From contig NZ_JBFRBH010000001.1 in NCBI RefSeq assembly GCF_040932485.1, positions 2,790,001 through 2,854,000 of the forward strand: DNA of 64,000 nucleotides, given 5' to 3'. Numbering within the stretch: the first letter of the stretch is position 1; each line of letters starts with the position of its first letter. Under the pieces are notes generated by a model that saw only the letters and a list, made by a program, of their open reading frames with translations, ran no database searches and was not told where the DNA came from. The DNA is from Gymnodinialimonas sp. 202GB13-11. Its GTDB lineage: Bacteria > Pseudomonadota > Alphaproteobacteria > Rhodobacterales > Rhodobacteraceae. Shown piece by piece: positions 35,245 to 43,602 of the stretch. Both the position numbers and the translations under genes were made by a program.

Positions 35245-35265
35245 CACCCCGGACCATCCGGGGTG
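35245..35265 (-). promoter_or_regulatory. GC-rich hairpin in the phoH leader
   Basis: CACCCCGGA (35245-35253) and TCCGGGGTG (35257-35265) form a perfect 9-bp stem with a 3-nt loop. It lies 22 nt upstream of the TTG start of the phoH-like gene. It has no U-tract, so an effect on translation or mRNA stability is more likely than termination. Confidence 0.45.
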
Positions 35266-35324
35266 TCTGGCTACTCTGAGTCTGACCCCGCACAGGCCGA
35301 CTTGTCCACAGTCGATCTGCGAAT

Positions 35325-35346
35325 TTAACCAATATTTTGTGGTTAA
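35325..35346. promoter_or_regulatory. TTAACCA / TGGTTAA inverted repeat
   Basis: Perfect 7-bp arms (35325-35331 and 35340-35346) flank an AT-only-plus-G spacer in the region between the lipoprotein gene and phoH. It may be an operator or part of the phoH promoter. The half-site spacing does not fit the CtrA consensus TTAA-N7-TTAA. Confidence 0.35.
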
Positions 35347-35383
35347 GCAGCACGCTTGTCGCCAAACCTGCCCCTTCGCGCAA

Positions 35384-35414
35384 AAGAAACAGGCGGCCCC
35401 GAACGGGACCGCCT
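35384..35414 (-). terminator. Rho-independent terminator after the lipoprotein gene
   Basis: On the minus strand AGGCGGTCCC (35414-35405), loop GTTC and GGGGCCGCCT (35400-35391, one U-G pair) are followed by GTTTCTTTT. It lies 22 nt after the lipoprotein stop and separates it from phoH. Confidence 0.88.
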
Positions 35415-35436
35415 GCCTATGCGCCATAGCGCGAAA

Positions 35437-35805
35437 TCAGTTGCGGATGCGCGGCACGCGATCCGGGATACCCGGGCTGCCCGAGCTGTAATCACCCACG
35501 ATGGAGCCCGGAGGTGCAGGCTGGGTGCAGACCGGCAGACCCGAGCGCGGGTCAAGGCGGCGCGACCAGTAGCCTTCAAGGCCGTCGTCAATCATCCAGA
35601 TGTGGCAGCCGTCAGGGTCGATGAAGATCCCGGCCTCAAGACGGGAAAGCGAGCCCTCGTCTCGGCCACGGTCTTCGCCAATTGCGATGACGGGCGGTTC
35701 ACCATTGGGGCCGACTCGCGCGGCCGTGGTGCCTTCGAAGCTTTCCACGCAGCCCATCAGGGCCAGTGGCGCAACAGCCAGAAGGGGAAGTTTGAATAGG
35801 TTCAT
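35437..35805 (-). CDS. Small lipoprotein sharing a motif with the OmpA-like neighbour
   Basis: A 122-residue lipoprotein. The signal peptide MNLFKLPLLAVAPLALMGC ends in a lipobox with the acylated Cys at 19. ATG 35805 has AAAGGGAC upstream. The mature part contains GIFIDPDGCHIWMIDDGLEG, then YWSRRLDPRSGLPVC, closely matching the adjacent OmpA-like protein. It lacks the OmpA peptidoglycan-binding domain. Presumably anchored in the outer or inner membrane; function unknown. It is 19 nt downstream of the OmpA-like gene, so they are cotranscribed. Confidence 0.8.
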   Translation of the reverse strand: MNLFKLPLLAVAPLALMGCVESFEGTTAARVGPNGEPPVIAIGEDRGRDEGSLSRLEAGIFIDPDGCHIWMIDDGLEGYWSRRLDPRSGLPVCTQPAPPGSIVGDYSSGSPGIPDRVPRIRN

Positions 35806-35824
35806 CTGATTGTCCCTTTCCGGT

Positions 35825-36400
35825 TTAGCGGTAGCACACGATTTCAACGCGACGGTTGCGCTGCATGTTCGCGGCGCTGTCGTTCGGAGCGACCGGACGG
35901 CGTTCGCCATAGCCAATCTCACGTGCAACCCGCGCACCAACCGAGCGGGCTACATTGGCCACGGCCGCGGCACGACGCTCACTCAGGCGCATGTTGTATT
36001 CATCCGAGGCGCGGCTGTCGGTATGGCCATAAATGGCATAGGCAAATGCGCCGGCGCTTTGGAAGAACTGCTGAAGATGCGCACGACCGGACGAGGTCAG
36101 TCGCGCACTGTCTGTGTGGAACATCGTGTCGGTGTTCGCCACGCCGCACGGGTTCACGTCCAGACATACGGGCATGCCATTTTCAGGATTCACACGGCCT
36201 TCCATGTAACCCTCGATACCGCCATCAGCGACCCAGTGCAGGCAGCCGTCCGGGTCGACCCAAAGGCCGGGCTGAACTTGGCCACTTACGATGATTTGTT
36301 GTTGTGCAGCTGCCGGGGTTGCGAGGGCGAAGAAGGCCCCTGCAACCAGGGCCGTCGCACCAATCGCACCTTTGAGTGCGCGAGTCAGAGTGTTGATCAC
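35825..36400 (-). CDS. OmpA family protein
   Basis: A 191-residue exported protein. The signal peptide (VINTLTRALKGAIGATALVA to about AAAQ) is followed by a short Cys-containing motif, GLWVDPDGCLHWVADGGIEG and YMEGRVNPENGMPVC. Then comes a C-terminal OmpA domain: MFHTDSARLTSSGRAHLQQF, IYGHTDSRASDEYNMRLSER and NRRVEIVC. That domain binds peptidoglycan. The start is GTG 36400, with AGGGGG upstream. No transmembrane beta-barrel precedes the OmpA domain, so it is a soluble periplasmic linker-type protein. Confidence 0.88.
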   Translation of the reverse strand: MINTLTRALKGAIGATALVAGAFFALATPAAAQQQIIVSGQVQPGLWVDPDGCLHWVADGGIEGYMEGRVNPENGMPVCLDVNPCGVANTDTMFHTDSARLTSSGRAHLQQFFQSAGAFAYAIYGHTDSRASDEYNMRLSERRAAAVANVARSVGARVAREIGYGERRPVAPNDSAANMQRNRRVEIVCYR

Positions 36401-36876
36401 ACCTGCATCCCCCTGTTGTTCCGATTCTGCCGACCTTGCTTGCACAAGTTTCGGTCATTCAAGTTTCCCTCGCGGCAGTTCCCAACAGGCTTGGCAGCAC
36501 CATGTCTGAAAACGCCTTAGATTACGGCACGATAGCACCTTATCCACACATGGAAAGGGGTTTATTGGCACGCACGTTGCCTAATCGGAAACAGCAACCG
36601 GTCGATTCGGCCATTTTTTCGCCTCTAGCGACGCCAGCCAAGATATTGATGAAAGCCCAACACCTGATTTCGCGCCGTTCACGGACAAATCGGAGACAAT
36701 GGCCCGAATCGGCGACCATTGTTCGCCTTGGATCCGAATCTTAACCTTTTGGTAAGATGTGATGCGCGTTTCGCATGTCTTCGTGCTACCGTTCTCGGGT
36801 TCGGACTGCGGTGTTTATGTCTGCCAACTGGGAATTATCCCAAAGCGCCGCAGTCAGTATGATTGGGGGAACACGT
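36401..36876. other. 476-nt intergenic region with inverted repeat and DnaA-type box
   Basis: No convincing gene here. It contains the promoters of the OmpA-like gene (minus) and the small exported protein (plus). CGATTCGGCCAT (36603-36614) and ATGGCCCGAATCG (36699-36711) form an imperfect long-distance inverted repeat, one base differing. TTATCCACA is at 36540-36548. A TTAA-N7-GTAA sequence (36741-36755) resembles a CtrA site with one mismatch. Confidence 0.45.
36540..36548 (+). promoter_or_regulatory. Perfect DnaA-box sequence TTATCCACA
   Basis: Exact match to the classical DnaA box. It is a single copy; the nearest related nonamer is TTGTCCACA at 35312-35320. It could act as a DnaA regulatory site on the OmpA-like gene. 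Chance occurrence is quite possible. Confidence 0.3.
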
Positions 36877-37203
36877 ATGTTCAAAAAGTTTGCACCCGCC
36901 GCACTCAGCGGCGCTCTTCTGGTTGGCGCGTCTTTGCCTGCCACCGCCACGACCTATGAGTACCGGATGGTTGTGAATACGGTCCATGTCACTGTCAGCT
37001 GCTTTCGCGGCCCGTTTTCCGAGGTCATTTGGGACAGGCCGAACCCTGTGTTCATCGATAGCCTCGTGAACGCTGGCTACACCTTCCCGGAAGCCCACGC
37101 GATTGGGGAACGAGTCTGCCGCGATCCATCGACTGTGGATCGGCCAGATGCGGCTGTTCAGGTGATGTATCAGATCATCGCAGAAAACCCGCCGGGCCGG
37201 TGA
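36877..37203 (+). CDS. Hypothetical small exported protein
   Basis: A 108-residue protein with a clear signal peptide (MFKKFAPAALSGALLVGASL, cleavage after ATA or nearby). The mature ~80 residues contain two cysteines (VSCFRGPFSEVIW and GERVCRDPSTVD) that could form a disulfide. ATG 36877 has GGGGGA upstream; longer in-frame sequence to 36775 is not protein-like. It is convergent with miaB. No family recognised. Confidence 0.7.
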   Translation: MFKKFAPAALSGALLVGASLPATATTYEYRMVVNTVHVTVSCFRGPFSEVIWDRPNPVFIDSLVNAGYTFPEAHAIGERVCRDPSTVDRPDAAVQVMYQIIAENPPGR

Positions 37204-37241
37204 GCCATTAGAACAGACAGACCACCTTGGCCCCGTCTGGA

Positions 37242-38558
37242 TTACACCAGGCGGCCCTTGAGCGAGTTTGTGCGGCTTTCGACGATCTCAACCGGAGCGA
37301 TCTGACCGCGAAGGTCAGACGGGCCATCGACGTGCACGGCGTGGAGATACTCGGATTTGCCAACCATCTGCCCGGCCTCGCGACCCGGCTTCTCGAAAAG
37401 CACGTTTACGCGTCGGCCAATCATCGCATTTTGCGTGTTGCGCTGTTGTTCACTCAGAAGCGCCTGAAGGCGCTGCAACCGATCGCTGGCCTCCTCCTCA
37501 GGGACTTGTCCATCACGCTCCATCGCCGGAGTTCCTGGCCGGGCGGAGTACTTGAAGGAATAGGCCGTGCCGTACCCAACCCCGCGGACCAGATCGAGCG
37601 TGTCCTCGAAATCCGCTTCCGTCTCGCCTGGGAAACCAACGATGAAATCACCGGACAGGTGCAGGTCAGGCCGGGCCGCGCGAATCCGTTCAATCAGGCG
37701 CATATATTCGTCGCGCGTATGCTTGCGGTTCATCGCCTTGAGGATTTTGTCAGACCCCGCCTGAACCGGCAGATGCAGATAAGGCATGAGCTTTTCGCAA
37801 TCGCTATGGGCGGCGATCAGGTCATCATCCATGTCATTTGGGTGAGATGTTGTGAACCGAATGCGGGCAAGCCCTTCGATTTCCGCCATTTCACGGATCA
37901 ACCGGGCAAGCCCCCATTCCCGACCATCCATACCATCCCCGTGATACGCGTTTACGTTCTGCCCGAGCAGGGTGATTTCGCGCACGCCACGTTCAACCAA
38001 GGCTTGCGCCTCTCCCAGAAGACGCTCCGCCGGACGAGACACCTCGGCTCCGCGCGTGTACGGCACCACACAGAAAGAACAGAATTTGTCACAGCCTTCC
38101 TGCACGGTGAGGAAAGCCGTCGGGCCGCGCGTTGTCCTAAGCTTTGGCAGATGGGCAAACTTGTCCTCTTCAGGAAAGTCCGTGTCCAACGCCTTTTCGC
38201 CGTTCTCAAGCGCCTCCATCATTTTGGGCAACCGGTGGTAGGTCTGCGGTCCAACCACCAGATCGACCATCGGCTGCCGCCGCATGATTTCTTCGCCCTC
38301 AGCCTGCGCCACGCAGCCCGCAACGCCGATCTTCAGATCTGGGTTTGCCTCCCGCAACGGACGAAACCGACCGAGTTCGGAATAGACCTTCTCAGCCGCC
38401 TTTTCGCGGATGTGGCAAGTGTTGAGGAGGATCATGTCCGCACCTTCGGGGCGGTCGACCTGCTCATAGCCTTCGCCACCCAACGCCTCGGCCATACGCT
38501 CACTGTCGTAGACGTTCATCTGGCAGCCATAGGTCTTTACGAAGAGTTTCTTTTTCAT
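37242..38558 (-). CDS. miaB: tRNA-2-methylthio-N6-dimethylallyladenosine synthase
   Basis: Radical-SAM methylthiotransferase acting on i6A37 of tRNA. The 438-residue protein has the N-terminal UPF0004 cluster cysteines Cys12, Cys48 and Cys82 and the radical SAM triad Cys156, Cys160 and Cys163 in [19 protein letters not shown]-terminal TRAM domain follows ([20 protein letters not shown]). In alphaproteobacteria miaB commonly precedes phoH-ybeY-corC-lnt; here the OmpA-like and lipoprotein genes lie in between. Confidence 0.97.
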   Translation of the reverse strand: MKKKLFVKTYGCQMNVYDSERMAEALGGEGYEQVDRPEGADMILLNTCHIREKAAEKVYSELGRFRPLREANPDLKIGVAGCVAQAEGEEIMRRQPMVDLVVGPQTYHRLPKMMEALENGEKALDTDFPEEDKFAHLPKLRTTRGPTAFLTVQEGCDKFCSFCVVPYTRGAEVSRPAERLLGEAQALVERGVREITLLGQNVNAYHGDGMDGREWGLARLIREMAEIEGLARIRFTTSHPNDMDDDLIAAHSDCEKLMPYLHLPVQAGSDKILKAMNRKHTRDEYMRLIERIRAARPDLHLSGDFIVGFPGETEADFEDTLDLVRGVGYGTAYSFKYSARPGTPAMERDGQVPEEEASDRLQRLQALLSEQQRNTQNAMIGRRVNVLFEKPGREAGQMVGKSEYLHAVHVDGPSDLRGQIAPVEIVESRTNSLKGRLV

Positions 38559-38701
38559 AAGCAGCGCGCCACCCCGAGGTGTAAGGAAAACTCAATCGCG
38601 CCCATGTATCGTGACCCTGCCCGCGCATCAACCGACGCTTGAATTGCAAAAGGGGCCGGAGACATGCATTTTGCGAAAAACACAGTGCGAGCAGACGCCA
38701 C

Positions 38702-39580
38702 ATGGAATTCAGCAACCTGAGCGACTTCAAAGGTGCAACAGCATCTTCCCTTGGGAAGGGGCCGTATGCTGTTTTGATTGCGGAAGACCGCGTGGAATTT
38801 GAGAGCTCGCTTAATCACCTGATATCGCTTGGGTTCAGAGCCATTCTAATTGTTGCTCCGGATGAGTTGCCGGTGCCAGACGAACCGCCGTCTTCAGAGA
38901 TTAAACAGCATGTGATCCGACACCCTTCCCGCCAACCGGGTGCAACCGAAGAGGTGGTCAATGCGCTGATCGAAAAGGTGCCCGGCCAATGGATCCACTA
39001 CTGTTACAACGGTGAATACCTTTTCTTCCCATTTTGCGAGGATCGCACGGTGGGCGAGTTGGTGACGTGGGTGATGGAAGAACGTCGCGAGGCCGTCTTA
39101 ACCTACGTGATCGATCTGTATGCCGGCGACCTGACAGCTCATCCAAATGCAGTCGATCTTGACGGCGCCCTTCTCGACAGTTCGGGATATTACGCCGACA
39201 CCCGTAAAGGCGGTGTCGAGGGCGATGAGGTTATGGAGCGGCAGTTGAACTTTTACGGCGGCTTACGCTGGCGGTTCGAGGAGCACGTCGCAAAACCAAA
39301 GCGCAAGATAGACCGGACCGGATTATTTCAGGCGAAACCTGGCCTTCGATTGCGTGAAGACCATACCCTGACCGACGAAGAGATGAACACATATGCCTGC
39401 CCCTGGCACCATTCGCTGACGGCATCGATTTGTTCGTTCCGCGTCGCGAAGGCATTGCGCACCAATCCAGGATCGCGCCACGACATCAGCGACTTTCGCT
39501 GGCACAAGTCGACACAGTTTCATTGGTCTTCCATGCAATTGATGGAGCTGGGCCTCATGGAACCGGGGCAATGGTTTTAA
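38702..39580 (+). CDS. Glycosyltransferase family 2-like protein (Rhodobacteraceae type)
   Basis: A 292-residue cytosolic protein resembling proteins annotated as family 2 glycosyltransferases in Rhodobacteraceae. It has an N-terminal Rossmann-like part (AVLIAEDRVEFESSLNHLIS) and WIHYCYNGEYLFFPFCEDRT. It then reads LTYVIDLYAGDLTAHPN, MERQLNFYGGLRWRFEEHV and HTLTDEEMNTYACPWHHSLT, ending LMELGLMEPGQWF. The usual DxD pair may be DLYAGD, which is not certain. ATG 38702 has a weak ribosome binding site. It is less GC-rich than nearby genes. Role in surface glycan synthesis is inferred. Confidence 0.6.
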   Translation: MEFSNLSDFKGATASSLGKGPYAVLIAEDRVEFESSLNHLISLGFRAILIVAPDELPVPDEPPSSEIKQHVIRHPSRQPGATEEVVNALIEKVPGQWIHYCYNGEYLFFPFCEDRTVGELVTWVMEERREAVLTYVIDLYAGDLTAHPNAVDLDGALLDSSGYYADTRKGGVEGDEVMERQLNFYGGLRWRFEEHVAKPKRKIDRTGLFQAKPGLRLREDHTLTDEEMNTYACPWHHSLTASICSFRVAKALRTNPGSRHDISDFRWHKSTQFHWSSMQLMELGLMEPGQWF

Positions 39581-39677
39581 GCTAAAATTCGATGGATTTT
39601 TTCCTACGCGTTTAACCGCAATTTATGCGCGCCTGCCACATGCCTGATCGCACTGAATACGCGACAAGAGGCATGAC

Positions 39678-40682
39678 ATGGCCACAATCGACGGAAGCGG
39701 CAATGACGACACGCTGAGTGGCACTGAAGGCGATGACACCATCAACGGCAGCTCCGGAGAAGACAGTTGCTCCGGCGGAGGGAGAAATGATTCCGTCGAC
39801 AGGGGTGATGACGGTGATCAGATCAGCGGCGACGCGGGCGACGATGGCAGTACGGTCCACGGTTACAACGATGACGGCACTCTCACCGATGGCAAATCAG
39901 AGGATGCATTCGTCATCCGCGATGGTCACGGCAATGACGTTATCACCGACTTTGATCCCGATAAGGAAATAATCGCCTTTGAGATGACGGAAATCGCGTC
40001 CTTCTCGGACGTTTCCGCAAGGTTGACCGAACAGAATGGCAATTCGATCATCACGTTCGACAATGGGGACCTGATCACCCTCTACGGCGTGACGAACGCT
40101 GATCTCTCCCCAAGCAATTTCGCCTATTCTGCCGGGCCCGTTTGCCTGATGGAAGGCACAATGATCCAGACAGAAAGGGGCGAGGTGGCGATCGAATACC
40201 TGCGTCCCGACGATATCATCTGGACAAAGGACAAAGGCTGGCAGGCCATTCGGTTGGTTACATTCGAACGCATGGTGTTCACACATCGGGACGATCCGGC
40301 GAAACCGATCCTTATTCCTTCAGGCGCCCTCGGAAGTGGGATGCCTAAGGTTGACCTGATCACGTCACCGCAACACCGGATCCTGCAAATCCTCCCTCGC
40401 ACTGGTGAGGAGATTTTGGTCCCGGCTGTAAAGCTCATCGGGGAAAACGGCATCCGACGCATGCGCGGAAAGCGACGCGTGCACTACCTGAATATCGTTT
40501 TGGAGCGGCACTCCATCATCCAAGCCTCAGGATGCTGGGTCGAGTCCATGTTGATTACGTCCCGCAGTCTCGAACGCCAAACTAAGGCAGCGCGGCGATT
40601 GCTGGCCCATTGCAAAGACATGAGGGCCGCCCGCCGCATCGAGCAAAAGGGAGCGCGCGTTCGCCGATTGCGGTCCGCCTGA
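39678..40682 (+). CDS. RTX-Hint domain protein
   Basis: A 334-residue protein. The N-terminal ~70 residues are RTX-like but degenerate (GSGNDDTLSGTEGDDTINGS). Then follows an FxIRDGHGNDVITDFDP beta-roll cap and, from about residue 150, a Hedgehog/intein (Hint) domain. That domain starts CLMEGTMIQTERGEVAIEYL and includes LITSPQHRILQI. Hint_2 proteins of this layout are widespread in Rhodobacteraceae and are thought to be type I-secreted. The start of Hint at Cys suggests autocleavage, but the C-terminal His-Asn is not obvious. Function unknown. Confidence 0.85.
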   Translation: MATIDGSGNDDTLSGTEGDDTINGSSGEDSCSGGGRNDSVDRGDDGDQISGDAGDDGSTVHGYNDDGTLTDGKSEDAFVIRDGHGNDVITDFDPDKEIIAFEMTEIASFSDVSARLTEQNGNSIITFDNGDLITLYGVTNADLSPSNFAYSAGPVCLMEGTMIQTERGEVAIEYLRPDDIIWTKDKGWQAIRLVTFERMVFTHRDDPAKPILIPSGALGSGMPKVDLITSPQHRILQILPRTGEEILVPAVKLIGENGIRRMRGKRRVHYLNIVLERHSIIQASGCWVESMLITSRSLERQTKAARRLLAHCKDMRAARRIEQKGARVRRLRSA

Positions 40683-40684
40683 CG

Positions 40685-40712
40685 GAAAAGGGCGGCCCGC
40701 TAAGGACCGCCC
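40685..40712 (-). terminator. Terminator of hsp20
   Basis: On the minus strand GGGCGGTCC (40712-40704), loop TTAGC and GGGCCGCCC (40698-40690, one U-G pair) are followed by TTTT. It lies between the convergent Hint-protein and hsp20 genes. The plus-strand version has a mismatch and is weaker. Confidence 0.85.
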
Positions 40713-40737
40713 CCAAAAGAACCGAATTGCTCTCTGA

Positions 40738-41202
40738 TCAGGCTTCGACAGCTTCCGCTTCGATGGCCTTAGCGCCGGATGTCCCAATCTCAATCCGGCG
40801 GGGTTTCAGCGCCTCGGGCACCTCACGCACAAGATCAATGTGGAGCATCCCGTTTTCGGCAACAGCGCCCGTCACCCGAACATGGTCAGCCAGTTGGAAG
40901 CGTTTCTCGAACGCGCGGGTTGCGATGCCGCGGTGCAGGTAAGTCCGCTTGTCGGCCTCATCCTTGTCCTTCTTCGCAGCGATCACCAACTGGTGCTCGC
41001 GTTGCTCGACGTTCAGGTCTGCCTCGGAGAAGCCCGCAACAGCGACAGAGATGCGATAGGCATTCTCATCGGTCTTTTCGATGTTGTAGGGCGGGTAGGA
41101 GTTGCCACCGGCATCCTGGGTCAACACCCGGTCAAGCATGTCAGCGACACGGTCAAAGCCAACGGTTGCACGGTAAAGCGGCGAAAAATCATAAGTGCGC
41201 AT
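40738..41202 (-). CDS. Small heat shock protein, Hsp20/IbpA type
   Basis: A 154-residue ATP-independent holdase chaperone. The alpha-crystallin domain runs from about NIEKTDENAYRISVAVAGFS to VREVPEALKPRRI, with the conserved blocks ADLNVEQREHQLVIAAKKD and RGIATRAFEKRFQLADHV plus ENGMLHIDLVREVPE. The N-terminus MRTYDFSPLYRATVGFDRVA is the class A type. GGAGG upstream of the ATG is exposed; I could not see a ROSE-type thermometer structure. Confidence 0.95.
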   Translation of the reverse strand: MRTYDFSPLYRATVGFDRVADMLDRVLTQDAGGNSYPPYNIEKTDENAYRISVAVAGFSEADLNVEQREHQLVIAAKKDKDEADKRTYLHRGIATRAFEKRFQLADHVRVTGAVAENGMLHIDLVREVPEALKPRRIEIGTSGAKAIEAEAVEA

Positions 41203-41325
41203 GGGTTATCCTCCATTGAGCGACAACGATATGGATGGGCTGCCCTTTTCAAAGGCGCAGGCCCGTTTGCGATAGATGTCGGCCCGCTCAGCGGCACCGA
41301 CACAGCAGATGTGGGAAATGATTTC

Positions 41326-41341
41326 GGGGCTTTCAAGCCCC
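41326..41341 (-). terminator. Hairpin downstream of the protease gene
   Basis: GGGGCT (41326-41331), tetraloop TTCA, AGCCCC (41336-41341) lies 6 nt after the protease stop on the minus strand. A short T-containing tract follows. Probable weak terminator. Confidence 0.5.
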
Positions 41342-41347
41342 TTGAGG

Positions 41348-42196
41348 TCAAGGCCTCACAAAGCGGGCACCGATCCCGTCGCGCGTGTCATTTGAAGGGG
41401 ACACGAAGCTTGTAGAGCCACCGAAGGTAGTAAAGGTCGCCGTCGCACCGGAAGCGTTTCTTTGCTGCATCAAGGTGTCCAACTGACCGTTCAACATGAC
41501 AGCCAGCGAAATATCCTCACCATCTGCATGGCCGCTGGCGGACATAACGGCGATGACCTGCGCCCGCCCTTGGTTGATGTGGAGGACCGGCGCACCTGAT
41601 GTGCCTTGCGCAACCTCGCAGCTCAGCGACCGCACTGCACCCTGTCGGGCCAGCACTTCGCACCCTTCTTCGATCGAGGCATAGGCTTCCCGATCCTCGC
41701 CGTACGATACGACGGTTACATCGCCATCTGGAACACGGGTCGCCGCAGCCCCGATATGTGGGATCGTCGCCGGAGAGATCGGTTGCCGCAGTTCAAGCAA
41801 GGCCAAATCACGCCCGATCATCTCAAGCTCTGGTCCAAGCTCATGACGGTATCCGGGCATGACAATTGTACGACGCACCTGCCGAATGGCCTCGGCGCGC
41901 CCGTTCCGCAAACCTGCAAGGAACGTCAGGTCTTCTGCGTCCAACAGCGCGTGCGTTTCCGGGTGGTAGACACAATGGGCCGCCGTCAAAACGAGGTCGG
42001 GCGCAATCAATGTGGCTGAGCAAAACGAAACGCCGGTATCAAGCCTGCCGACCGCGCGCCATTGGCGTGCCTCCGTCGCACTTGCCATGTCGCGCAGCCC
42101 GCTTTCCCCGTCACCAGGCCGGACCTGCGGCAAAACCTGTGCCGACAGCGGGATGGCAAGAAGACACGCGAGAAGGGCGAAATACACGCGATACAT
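41348..42196 (-). CDS. Trypsin-like serine protease (S1 family)
   Basis: A 282-residue secreted protease with signal peptide MYRVYFALLACLLAIPLSAQ. The catalytic triad is visible: His in VLTAAHCVYHP, Asp in IGRDLALLELRQP and Ser in AQGTSGAPVLH (GTSGAP instead of GDSGGP). The CSATLIAPDLVLTAAHC start is typical of V8-like bacterial members. The ~50 C-terminal residues are unusual and low complexity. It stands alone; substrate unknown. Confidence 0.88.
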   Translation of the reverse strand: MYRVYFALLACLLAIPLSAQVLPQVRPGDGESGLRDMASATEARQWRAVGRLDTGVSFCSATLIAPDLVLTAAHCVYHPETHALLDAEDLTFLAGLRNGRAEAIRQVRRTIVMPGYRHELGPELEMIGRDLALLELRQPISPATIPHIGAAATRVPDGDVTVVSYGEDREAYASIEEGCEVLARQGAVRSLSCEVAQGTSGAPVLHINQGRAQVIAVMSASGHADGEDISLAVMLNGQLDTLMQQRNASGATATFTTFGGSTSFVSPSNDTRDGIGARFVRP

Positions 42197-42269
42197 TGGC
42201 AGGCTCCGAAAGAACTCGTCGAGAGGAGCTAACCATTAACCGGGGCAAAAATATGACTATGACCGGACG

Positions 42270-43598
42270 TTACCTTAAGATCGGAACGGCAGGCTCCTCA
42301 CGCCCTCGGTCAAGCGCGGCAGGTCGGGGGCCGCCTGTCGCCCAATCCAGAAGCTCTACCGTGTGAACGATAGGAACGTCAGAGGCTGAGCCGATTTGCA
42401 TCATGCAGCCGATGTTACCGGCGGCAATGATGTCAGGTCTGGTGGCTTCCAGCGTTTCCACCTTTCGGGCCTGGAGTTGTTTCGAGATCTCAGGCTGCAT
42501 CAGGTTGTAGGTGCCCGCACTGCCACAACACAAATGGCTGTCGGCAGGCTCCGTCACCTTGAACCCCGCCCGCTCCAAGAGGTCTTTTGGAAAGGTTTTG
42601 ATCTGTTGGCCATGCTGCAACGAACAGGCGGCGTGGTACGCGACGCGAACGCCCTCCCCGCTTTGGGTCACTGCGCTTTCCGGCAGAAGGTCCATCAAGA
42701 CCTCGCTGATATCCTTCGCAAGACCAGCCACCGCTGCTGCATCGTCGGCCAATTCACCGTCTTCTCGGAACATGTGGCCGTAATCCTTCACTGTCGTCCC
42801 ACACCCGGAGGTGTTGATGACGATGGCATCCAGCCCTTGCCCCTTCATCTCATCCGCCCAGGCACGGATGTTCTTGGCAGCGGTCGCATGACTTTCCTGC
42901 GTCTTGCCCATGTGATGAGTCAACGCCCCACAACAACCGGCCCCTTCGGCCACGACCACTTCCGCGCCCAAGCGGGTCAGCAGGCGGATCGTGGCATCGT
43001 TGATGTCCGTGTTCAGCGCCTTTTGGGCGCAGCCGGTCATCAAAGCGACACGCATCTTCTTGTCCGGCACCGTAAAGACCTGCGGATCATCATTTCGACT
43101 GACCGGCGGGATGTATTTGGGTGCCATTTCCAGCATCGCGCGCAAACGGGCATCGGGCATCATCCATGCGAAAGGACGGCCTATCTTGGCCCCAAGCAGC
43201 GCAAGGCGAAACCGGGTCGGATAGGGAAGGATCTGCGCAAGGGTCCAGCGCAAGACACGCTCAAAGAACGGGCGCTTGTAGGTCTGCTCAATATACTCCC
43301 GCGCATGGTCGACCAGATGCATGTAATGCACCCCAGATGGACACGTCGTCATACAGGCGAGGCAAGAGAGACACCGGTCGATATGCTTCACGGTCTTCTC
43401 GTCGGCCGGACGCCCGTTTTCCAGCATGTCCTTGATCAGGTAGATGCGTCCGCGCGGGCTATCGAGCTCGTCCCCCAGCACTTGGTACGTGGGGCAAGTC
43501 GCGGTGCAAAACCCGCAATGCACGCAGGTCCGCAGGATTTCGTTGGACCGCGCGGTGGCGGGGTCTTTCAGTTGCTCAGGCGTAAACGTCGTCTGCAT
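42270..43598 (-). CDS. glcF: Glycolate oxidase iron-sulfur subunit
   Basis: Electron-transfer subunit of the membrane-associated glycolate dehydrogenase complex. The 442-residue protein has two [4Fe-4S] motifs, CVHCGFCTATCP and CLSCLACMTTCP, and the CCG domains (GCAQKALNTDINDATIRLL, AGCCGALTHHMGK, CCGSAGTYNLMQPE) that bind a heterodisulfide-like site. It follows glcE by 4 nt as the last gene of glcDEF. Confidence 0.96.
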   Translation of the reverse strand: MQTTFTPEQLKDPATARSNEILRTCVHCGFCTATCPTYQVLGDELDSPRGRIYLIKDMLENGRPADEKTVKHIDRCLSCLACMTTCPSGVHYMHLVDHAREYIEQTYKRPFFERVLRWTLAQILPYPTRFRLALLGAKIGRPFAWMMPDARLRAMLEMAPKYIPPVSRNDDPQVFTVPDKKMRVALMTGCAQKALNTDINDATIRLLTRLGAEVVVAEGAGCCGALTHHMGKTQESHATAAKNIRAWADEMKGQGLDAIVINTSGCGTTVKDYGHMFREDGELADDAAAVAGLAKDISEVLMDLLPESAVTQSGEGVRVAYHAACSLQHGQQIKTFPKDLLERAGFKVTEPADSHLCCGSAGTYNLMQPEISKQLQARKVETLEATRPDIIAAGNIGCMMQIGSASDVPIVHTVELLDWATGGPRPAALDRGREEPAVPILR

Positions 43599-43602
43599 TG
43601 GC

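Noticed and set aside
35325-35346. CtrA binding site
   Set aside because: TTAA half-sites are 14 bp apart rather than 7.
36540-36548. Chromosomal replication origin
   Set aside because: Only one perfect DnaA box, no cluster, no AT-rich unwinding region and no origin-linked genes.
36741-36755. CtrA binding site TTAA-N7-GTAA
   Set aside because: One half-site is mismatched and a single such hit is expected by chance.
37227-38642. Plus-strand ORF of 471 codons opposite miaB
   Set aside because: Antisense to a fully recognisable miaB; no domain features.
41230-41262. RpoH (sigma32) promoter for hsp20
   Set aside because: CTTTGAAAA and CCCATCCAT are present on the minus strand but only about 7 bp apart, too close for -35/-10 boxes.
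41203-41280. Possible ROSE-type RNA thermometer ahead of hsp20
   Set aside because: The GGAGG is not paired in any clear hairpin and the conserved ROSE anti-SD segment is not visible.
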